From positions 58,615,797-58,679,796 of the forward strand of contig CM056744.1 of the NCBI GenBank assembly GCA_029851415.1: a stretch of 64,000 nucleotides of DNA. Direction: 5' to 3'. This document shows, in pieces, positions 56,441 to 64,000 of this stretch. Positions within the stretch are counted from its first letter, which is position 1. The number at the start of each line of letters is the position of its first letter. The position numbers were made by a program, and so were the translations under genes. The notes under the pieces were generated by a model. It ran no database searches. It saw nothing but the letters and a program-made list of their open reading frames with translations, and was not told where the DNA came from. The stretch is from Eretmocerus hayati (lineage: Eukaryota > Arthropoda > Insecta > Hymenoptera > Aphelinidae).

Positions 56441-56514
56441 CCTCGAGCAGCAGCACCTCAACAAAAAAAATAAGTATTCTCCCTGAATACTTGGTCTTGA
56501 GGCTGCTGCTCGAG
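56441..56514. repeat. Long two-tier hairpin
   Basis: CCTCGAGCAGCAGCACCTCAA pairs, with a one-base bulge, with TTGAGGCTGCTGCTCGAGG. Inside, AAGTATTC (56472-56479) pairs with GAATACTT (56485-56492). A pyrimidine-poor A-run separates them on one side. Confidence 0.75.
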
Positions 56515-56600
56515 GCTCGACGAGAGAATTGCATAACTTGTCCCCAAAAACCGCTGTGACGGTTTTATCGTCACACATGTTAACTCTATCAGCTGTCATT

Positions 56601-57003
56601 TAAACGCAGATAAAGAAAGAGCAATTCAACAGAGAGCATCTTCAACAGCGGAAAAGATGCCATTTCTAACGCTAGTTAGTTTTCTCTACGTTGCGCAAGC
56701 AGAAGTGTGAGTGCTCTTAATGTAGAAAAACCTATCGATTTTCGACGATTTTCGCCGTTTCTCTTCGAAACGCCGAGAATGTGACGAATTTGAGAGCTAT
56801 CTCACATTTCTTCATACCACGTAAGGAAAATCAAAGAAGCTTATGTCATTTTTCCGCTCTTCAAGATCCTTTGGCCAGCATCTACGTTTGGAATTTGAGT
56901 TCATCTTCCATTTCTATACATGAATGTTGGTGCGTTGAATGCCCAGGGCATCGGAGCATACAGTAATTCTCATCGTTTGAGAAATGTTTTCGTACTATTA
57001 TAC
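56601..57003. other. No recognisable gene
   Basis: Moderately AT-rich, with short ORFs only. It does not align by eye with palindrome arm A, so copy 2 may contain only the B core. Confidence 0.4.
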
Positions 57004-57545
57004 GATGGATTCTACGCCAAAGCGACCTACGGAAAGGAGTCATCTCTCAGATTCTTTTTTAACCTTTTTTATTCGATTCGATGGCCCAAAATAGGAACTT
57101 TGAACCGCCAATGAGGTCCAAAAAAAATTTCTCCTCTCCATTGCACGCACATCCGTAACAGACCGAAAATTTATCGTGTAAAAATCGATGCTCTTTCATT
57201 CACGAAGATGGGAATATTTCGATTTTTGAATAGCTATCGATTCGCGGGTTGCGGCATCTGAAAGGGCATCGAAAAACGCATCGAAAACGTTGTCGAAAAC
57301 TCCTCCTCTGTGATTTGGAGGCCTCCTGGAGGCAGAAGAGTGTTTTCCACTAAAATGTTGATTTCTCAAAAAGCCATTTTTTTTAATTTTTGAGAATCAT
57401 ATATTTGACGTAAAATTTTGCGTTCTTCCGAAGAAAATGGGTTTCAGAGAAGTTTGGGGCGATCCAAGTGACTTATGAGTCATTTTTTGAAAATTCGATT
57501 TTTTCGGTTTCAGAAAAAGGCGATTTTCTGCGCATGCGCACAAAT
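57004..57545. mobile_element. Giant palindrome copy 2, arm B (part before P element)
   Basis: Closely matches 15640-16180, including GCGACCTACGGAAAGG, the GGAGGCCTCCTGGAGGC segment and TGCGCATGCGCA at 57529-57540. It is interrupted at 57546 by the P-like element and resumes at 63529. Confidence 0.9.
57538..57545. repeat. 8-bp target-site duplication GCACAAAT (left)
   Basis: The same eight bases occur at 63521-63528 immediately after the element. The intact palindrome copy at 16172-16179 has GCACAAAC once, confirming the empty site. Eight bases is the P-element rule. Confidence 0.95.
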
Positions 57546-57577
57546 TAGGGAGGGTATATTAGAAGGAGAGTAAACTC
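57546..57577. repeat. P element left TIR (32 bp)
   Basis: An exact reverse complement of 63489-63520. Confidence 0.95.
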
Positions 57578-58464
57578 CGCTCTCGCTAACATTGGCGGGG
57601 GGCCCCAGAGTCGTTCGCCAGAAACCGTAGTTCAAAAACGGCCGCTGCGGCGCTGGCTATGCTATCTCGGCAGCTACAAGCAACGGCGAGTTGGGAATGC
57701 CTATAGCGCAATGAGTAAGAGAGAGAGAGAGCGCGGTTGCGTGTCCAACAGGTGCACGTTCGGCAGGGGCACAGCCACGCGCTATATATCGATGCACTGA
57801 AAATTTGAGTATTTTCGCGATTTTTCGATGTCGCTCTCACTCGCGCAATTCCACGTTCTTATCGCAGTAGTATGCTGTAACTATCGTAAGATGCTTCATC
57901 AGTGAAAATATCTTGTGTGCACTTAATTTTGAAATCGCTAAAATATAGGTAAATTGATCAAAGCAATATTGTTAATAAGTAAGAATTTTGAGCAAAATTT
58001 TAAAATATTCAAATAGCGACGAGCGCAAAAATTTTGTTCTGATGGGTTCCGGCTGGAATTGATGGAATCATAGCTGATGCAAATCAGTTAAAGAGAGTTT
58101 ATACCTCAAAGGATTCATAATTCAGACATACTCGTCATGGTTTTGCAATCAATCACATTCACACGTATGATGTGCTGAGTAATGTCTGTGATTGCTCCTG
58201 TAATGGTCAAAGTCATGTTGACATCAAACGACATCTGGTTACTTTCAATTTCATCGCTGCCTTTCGAGGATGTAAAATTGTGAACAGTTCGTGATTGGGT
58301 AGTTGAGCTTTTGCTCTCCAGTCGAAAGCTTCCGATGAATAAGTTCAGGCATTTTCCATGATACGGTTTCAAATATTTACGGCATTGTGAAAGACTATTT
58401 CACTGCAGCATAATGGAGACATCTATTTTTTTTTACCATTTTTGGACTAATTGCTGTCCTAATA

Positions 58465-59773
58465 ATGCCATCGTGTTGTGTATTCGGTTGCGATAGTGGA
58501 AGTTTTAGGCAAGAAAGGAGATCTGCCAACGTACAAGAAAGGCAGAAATCGTTTTCCAGTTTTCCAAAGCTAATTAATCCATGATCCTTGATGAACAATA
58601 ATATCCATTGGGAGCAGTTTCAATTCTCCTAGCAGCTTTGTACCTCAAGTATGTTATGGTATCAATGATTTTGATGTATATAGAATGAAGCTCTGGCCCA
58701 GAAGTGGAAGCAAGTATTGACCTTCAAAGATGATTTTGATGACAGAAAAAAAAAACAGTATGCGAAGATCACTTCCTTGAGCATGACATATTAAAGAAAG
58801 ATATTATTCAACTCAAAAATGGAGAAAGTTTTGAATCAGAGCGGAAGAGATATTTATTGAAACAGGATGCTATTCCACTTCGAAATAAGCTCGGTCAAGA
58901 GAACATTTGTCCCGTTGCCGAAGCATATCGTGAATCTTCGAATATTCAAATAACAACAACCCAATATAACTCGGTGAGCAATAATGTTATCTACTTACAA
59001 ATAACCCACAGTTCTAATAATATGCGGGTATTCGATCTAGACTGAATTTACGCGTGTGGCAAGAATCGAATCATTACAAAACGTCACAAACAAGCGGTTA
59101 TCAACGGTGACCTCTGAAATAGAAACAAAACGAAGACGTCACAATAACGCAGAGGTTTCTGCCGCAACTGTACCTGATAACTCTGCAGTTGCCTGTCAAG
59201 GTCTCCAAAAGTCGCAGAAGGGCATAGTTGCATTGCGGGTAAAATCTATTGAAAGCGGCACTTTTCTCTTGCCCAGCCAAATTTCGACAACTGCGGCTGA
59301 TCCGGATAAAATGGCGACCAATGATTCTGTAAGTATTTTATTTCGCAAACTATTTTTCAATTTCGTGTATGTTTTATCATTATACTCAATAGAACATCAA
59401 TCCTCACAGAATATGGTCAACAAAAGCAAAAGTATTGTTTGCACGTCGGAAAATCATGCCACGCAAAGAATTAAAAAGGGTCTAGTCTCATCGCGAGTGC
59501 AATCAATCGAGAGATGTATTAGTTCAATACTATCAAGTCACGACAACTTCGATGGAGTCCACCGTGGACTCCCTTGATTGTATTGAAATTGACAATTCGA
59601 TGACCCAACCATTGAGTTTCGATTCTTTGAAAAATCATCTGGAGGCTTGTACGTTGCTGCGTCGATGGGCTTACAATGTGTTGGACGATCGATCTATCCA
59701 ACTAGCATATTTCGGGCCAGATCTTTTATCGACAGAAGTTGCCTTCAATCTTACACCAGATATGAAGCTGACG
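58465..59773 (+). pseudogene. P-element transposase, N-terminal THAP exons (frameshifted)
   Basis: The ATG at 58465 begins MPSCCVFGCDSGSF, the first half of a C2CH THAP zinc finger. FSSFPK follows before an in-frame stop. QKWKQVLTF (about 58700) and VCEDHFLEHD (58758-58787), with KRYLLKQDAIPL, supply the second Cys-His pair and the AVPTIF-like end. They lie in different frames, one break being in an A10 run at 58746-58755. Later exons 59041-59328 and 59410-59773 carry two related repeats (GIVALRVKSIES and GLVSSRVQSIER). A second frameshift falls near 59535. Introns are GTGAGC (58974) and GTAAGT (59329). THAP binds the transposon ends in this family; this copy is probably broken. Confidence 0.75.
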
Positions 59774-59855
59774 GTGATGATTTTTCATGATGACCTGATA
59801 ATGAATCATAATTCTGAGTTCCTTCCCATTCACTATACACTATTATTTCGCACAG

Positions 59856-62800
59856 GCTAGTACACCACAGAGTAAAATGACAATGCCCATTTCCGACGAT
59901 ATTTCATCCATATCTATCAAAAGTTTCATGAGCAAGTTGCAATTCGTACGTGACCAACTGCCTCCTCGCTGTCATGGCATTGGGATTGGAAATAGGTAAT
60001 AATATATACGGACATTGCATTTTGTATGAGTGTACAAGCGTCTTCTTTGACGACTACTGTTGAATGTTTTAACTTGTTCGAAACATGCCTCACACGGAAT
60101 TTTCAGATTTTCCGAGGATTGTACAGGCTTTGTTGGGAAGGAAGATAAGTATAAAAAAGCTTTTGGCTTCCAAAGATGTAAGCCATGTAGAAGACTGAGG
60201 CATAGCACTGTTGATGCTCAGACTCGAGCCATGAAATCTAGTCAAAGAGCCTACGGAATTAAATCATCACTGCACCGAAAAAACAAAGCAATTGCTGAAG
60301 AAAATGAAAAGCTCAAATATAAGGTAAGCTTAATATTTCAGAGCTAGTTGATTGGAATAGACTTCAGCTAAGCTCATAATGATGAAGCTCTTCTCGTTAT
60401 ACATATAATACTTCGTTGCAGATTGAAGAACTGGAAAAAGAAATGGCAGGTATCATGGCTCAATGGGCTTTTGCAGAAGAGCAAGCCATTGAAGAATTCC
60501 TCTCAACTTTACCAAGCGAGCAAAGAGATATGATCCAAACTCGTGTATCTTGTGCTGAAGCTAAAGACCCTAGAGGGAGACGATATACATTGAAGTGGGT
60601 GTACAAATGTATCCTCCTGAGAATTAAAAGTCCGAAAGCTTACGAGCATCTACGTAAGCACAAACTTCTCCCTCTTCCCACTGTTCAGACTTTGCACAAA
60701 TACCTGGAGAACATGGGGAGTGCATACGGCTTTAATCCGAAAACATTGAAGTTGATGAAGAAGAAAGGAGAAGAAATGCACCCAAATAAACGTCGGGGTA
60801 AATGCAGAATGTCTTTTATGTGCTATAGATACTGGAATTCTTGAACTGAAATCAATTTGATTTTTAGGTGGTATCCTAATTTATGAGATCAAGTTATCCG
60901 AGGGCGTATCATTTGATCGTAAAACGAAAAGTTTTACTGGTTTCACTTTCCTCGGTGACCATACGCCAGAAGAACAGCAACATCTCCTCGGAGATCACGC
61001 TTTAGTTTTCTTATACGTGCCTTCTCGAGGGAAGTGGAGTCAAGTTGTGGGTACGTTTATCTCGAGGGGTGCAGTCACTGGTGACGTACAAAGGCAGTTG
61101 CTGATCGAAGTCATACGTCTGCAGGAAAATTCTGGATTTTATGTTGATTTCGTCACTACTGATGCTGCTTCGTGGAACCGGGCCATGTGGACTTTTTTTG
61201 AGATAAATGAGAACAATATTTCGTGTGAGCATCCATGCGATCCTGAGAGGCGGTTATGGTTTCAATCTGATTTCTCACACCTCTTGAAAAACTTTCGCAA
61301 TCGGGTAACTGAACAAGAAGAGTTTGAAGTAAGTTTTAACAACATGTCGTGAATTCTGAGTATTTACACTTAGTATAACATGTGTGATATCATGATGCAA
61401 TGATCTCATGTTCTTTACTCAGACACCGTTCGGGATAGTAAAACTGAAGCATTGGAGAGCTCTTTTGGGCGCTGAGAGGAGCGACACCCTCAGATTGCGC
61501 GTTGCCTACAAGTTGACAAATGATCATATACATCCAGTAGGATTTCAAAAAATGAGTGTTGGTCTGGCGTTACAGGTGAATTCATTCGCGCATTGATCAG
61601 GCTTTACATAATATTGAGCTTTTTTTGTATGATGTCTCTTTTTCACAGTTCTTCGATGAAAGAGTTGCCGCTGGGATGCTTCTGTATAAAGATTCCGAAC
61701 CAGATCTCATCGACTGCGAGCCAACAATCAGACTGATCAAATTGGTTAGGTCTTTGATCATTTCAATGACATCTCGCACCCCTGAAACGGCTCTCCGGCC
61801 ATCTGCTATGTGCTCTCGTAATCAGGTATGATAACACTCCAACTACCGTGTTGGCACATGGCCCTAAAATCGTTTTCTTTTTGAAATCTTCGAATTTCTT
61901 CGTGCCAAAATATCATCACAGTATTAATTGAGGGTTGAGAATTTTTTCATGTTGTAACTTGGAGACTTTAAAATACGGAAATTCTCGCAGGCTATAACGG
62001 CGTTTTTGGATTTTTTGCAATATTGGGAAACACGAGCTGAAAACAACCAACAGGCTTTCATCATTACAGAGAATACTTTAACACGACTAAAAGCCACTTT
62101 AAAAGCCACTCAAGAGATCTGCGACTATCTTGTGAGTCAGTGTGACTTTCAGTACCTCATGGTAGCCAGAGTATTACAAGACGCACTCGAGTTAGATACT
62201 ATATATAGATGGCAACGAATGAATAAAGATCATCAATCTCGAATTTTTCAGGGCCTTTTTGGTATTCTGCGATATTACTGTGGGTGTAATGATCATCCAG
62301 ATCTGACTATGTTTGGGCAAGTGATTAGGCTCTATTCAGTTTATTCACTTGTGCAGCCACCCAAAGGCTCAAATATCACGAAAACAGAGATGATGGAAGC
62401 ACTCGTGGGTCCAACTGAGGGTCAAGACGATCGAAGTTCAAGCCGAGCAAAGCAGTGGGAATCTCTATTAGACAAGAGTATTGGAAACAACGTTGGCGAG
62501 GATGATCCGCAATTAGATACTTCAAACGGTGTCACTGATTATGAAACTGACCACGAATATGAGAGGGCAGAAACTCCGTCTGAGGCTCAAAGTCTTTTTG
62601 CAGGCTTCATAGCAAGAAAAATTGACGGCTTTACTCTTTGCCCTGCATGCAGGCTATCTTGTAGGAGTGAAAACGTCCATGAAGATCGTGACAGAGCGAT
62701 TGCTCTTTTAACACGAGGGTCCTTGATTGTACCAAGTGACAATTTATTCGCATTGACAAAATTATTAGAAGATCAACTGCAAAAAGTAATCGGGAATCAC

Positions 62801-63049
62801 TCGCTCAATCAAGACACTGTATTTCAGGCCCTATACAAAGTCAGTCAGATCAAGATACCACTCATCGGCTGCAACGATCACGCAGAATCCTTGTCTAAAA
62901 CAGTTTTGCAATATTACCTAGTCACGAGAGCGAGCCAAATGGCAAAGGTATATAATAGACTGAATAACGAAAAGAAAAAAAAACCAAACAATGTAGGAAG
63001 AATTCGAGGTTGTGTTAGTTACATGCTTCATTGCACTATATCTACCTGA
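59856..63049 (+). CDS. P-element-like transposase, coiled coil and catalytic exons
   Basis: The exons are 59856-59995, 60107-60323, 60422-60797, 60868-61328, 61423-61575, 61649-61825 and 61991-63049. All have GT/AG borders and consistent phase, ending in TGA at 63047-63049. The first exons give GIGNR and a Cys-containing segment. They are followed by a leucine-zipper-like coiled coil (about 60240-60460) for dimerisation. Then come FLSTLPSEQRDMIQTRVSCA, GGILIYEIKLSEGVSF and VTTDAASWNRAMW (conserved Asp at 61161), hallmarks of the P transposase RNase H-like core with its GTP-binding insertion. The 347-codon last exon contains an acidic stretch and a CPACRLSCRSE cysteine cluster. Apart from the 5' damage, this part looks intact. 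Confidence 0.85.
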
Positions 63050-63488
63050 GTACCTGAATTACTATTATTATTTCATCAAGATTCTGAAGTATAGATCGAA
63101 TCCTATTTTCTGATGTTGGGAATTCCTCGCTTCAATGCAGTATTTTATTTATGTAATATTTTACCTATGCAAGACTGATGATTTCTATGTTTGATGTGTA
63201 CTGAAATATTTGCGTCCAAATATACGTATTCTGTTATCCTATCTCGGAATTATATAGATCACTCATCTCTGGCTCTGCACTACAACCCTGCACAAGCGCA
63301 TCACTCTTCGCTCCGGAGCTATATAGCTACTCTGCGAGCTGCGAGTGTTTGCACGCTCACACCCGTGCTCACACCCACACCAACAGACCGCGATTGCGTG
63401 TCGGTGAAGCTGCCGAGATAGCGTAGTCAGCGCCCCTAGCGGTCAAGCCGCTTTTGCTGGCAACTCGTTTTGGGCTTGCTCCGAGGCC

Positions 63489-63520
63489 GAGTTTACTCTC
63501 CTTCTAATATACCCTCCCTA
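63489..63520. repeat. P element right TIR (32 bp)
   Basis: The reverse complement of 57546-57577, followed directly by the GCACAAAT duplication. Confidence 0.95.
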
Positions 63521-63528
63521 GCACAAAT

Positions 63529-64000
63529 GTAGACTTTCGGCGCCATGTTCGATGGAAAGCTGACAAAATTTCCTATAAAATGACTACCCGCAAAGTTGAA
63601 ATTCATGCACTGAAACGGGATCTGCAACGATTAATTATATCGAATCAAAATCACATTAAAATCAGCCCATTGGCGCCTTCGTGGCACCTGCTGAGATGAC
63701 ACATTCACGAGATCTTCTCGGGACTCAATTTCGAGTACGAAATCGACCTGAACAAAATTCGGACGACATGGTTTCAACGTAAAATTGTATGAACTTTCAA
63801 AATATGCGGTAAAAAAACCCCGTTTGAGGCGAACACGAGGTGCTACACTCAATTTTTCGCGATTTTCAATAAGAAATTTCGTATTTTCTGGCAAAAAATT
63901 GAATGTACCACCTCGGGTTCGCCTCAAACGAGATTTTTCATCGCATATTTTGAAAGTTCATACGATTTTACGTTAAAACCATGCGGTCCAAATTTTTTTC
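63529..64000. mobile_element. Giant palindrome copy 2, remainder (runs off the window)
   Basis: Continues the match to 16180-16640, including the centre near 63880 (GTGCTACACTCAATTTTTCG...AAATTGAATGTACCACC) and the start of the opposite arm. The rest lies beyond the window. Confidence 0.88.

Larger units (their letters stand above)
54050..56600. other. GC-rich, hairpin-rich island of unknown nature
   Basis: The base composition shifts sharply to high GC compared with both sides. Overlapping ORFs in several frames (for example 54648-55409) are what high GC predicts, and none shows a recognisable domain. It contains strong hairpins at 54801-54823, 56140-56171 and 56441-56514, and a TA microsatellite at about 55268-55296. 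It could be a large LTR, an exon-rich gene start or an insertion. No LTR partner was found in the window. Confidence 0.4.
57546..63520 (+). mobile_element. P-superfamily DNA transposon (5975 bp)
   Basis: Perfect 32-bp TIRs (57546-57577 and 63489-63520; TAGGGAGGGTATATTAGAAG...) and an 8-bp duplication frame a multi-exon transposase on the plus strand. Subterminal inverted similarity (GCT(G)GCTATGCTATCTCGGC at 57652-57675 and 63408-63431) may be transposase-binding sequence. It is about twice the length of the classical Drosophila P element. Perfect TIRs and duplication indicate recent insertion, but the 5' exons carry frameshifts. Confidence 0.93.

Noticed and set aside
54181..56534. Many overlapping ORFs up to 253 aa in the GC-rich island
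   Set aside because: High GC lowers stop frequency; ORFs overlap in several frames on both strands and no domain is recognisable.

Overview
The window looks like a transposon-dense, AT-rich arthropod (probably insect) chromosome segment. The evidence is eukaryotic: a complete Ty3/gypsy-type LTR retrotransposon, a spliced P-element-like DNA transposon with GT-AG introns, Helitron and LINE relics, MITEs, satellites and many long inverted repeats. No bacterial operon, rRNA, tRNA or CRISPR array was found, and no host gene could be identified with confidence. Species cannot be assigned from the sequence alone.

Layout. 1-251 is a MITE with 32-bp terminal inverted repeats (TIRs). About 260-19900 is a complex satellite background: a 24-bp minisatellite, a small hairpin, a conserved non-coding block and about 325-bp tandem units. 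It is invaded by a giant fold-back palindrome whose pieces lie at 1395-2058, 13391-13649 and 15633-18339. A complete gypsy element (2059-13390) is inserted in the palindrome's left arm, with a 4-bp duplication (AACC) and two 2213-bp LTRs that are nearly identical. It carries gag, a pol reached by a probable -1 frameshift, and three extra small ORFs downstream of pol, each preceded by a splice-acceptor-like sequence.

20640-31668 holds two diverged copies of an about 4-kb repeat ('element X'), separated by a LINE reverse-transcriptase relic (25205-27547, minus). The first copy contains an inverted solo LTR of the gypsy family (21415-23582, duplication ATAC). The second contains a 5'-truncated LINE tail (29232-29770). 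The repeated GGCGAGCGGAGCGAGC-type motif ends several of these blocks and resembles Helitron 3' termini. Helitron protein relics occur at 32100-32333 (+) and 51310-52530 (minus).

32300-50730 is a graveyard of inverted-repeat elements (34161-35042, 35296-35544, 37549-38647, 39340-40260, 40482-40880, 44473-47540, 49406-50727). Two of them enclose remnants of Cys-rich or SWIM zinc-finger ORFs. A 29-bp degenerate array (44135-44471) abuts the SWIM-bearing element, and a gypsy pol relic follows it (47541-48145). 54050-56600 is a GC-rich, hairpin-rich island of unknown nature.

57004-64000 contains a second copy of the giant palindrome, split by a 5975-bp P-like element (57546-63520) with perfect 32-bp TIRs and an 8-bp duplication (GCACAAAT). 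Its transposase is distributed over many exons. The catalytic exons join in phase, but the N-terminal THAP part is frameshifted.

The most interesting signals are: (1) paired hairpins in the gypsy LTR whose stems co-vary between two diverged LTRs; (2) three accessory ORFs in the gypsy element, two possibly duplicates of each other, with splice-acceptor-like leaders; (3) the family of very long palindromes carrying NRF1-like sites; (4) the 1-kb-TIR element with a SWIM ORF; (5) the large, recently inserted P-like element.
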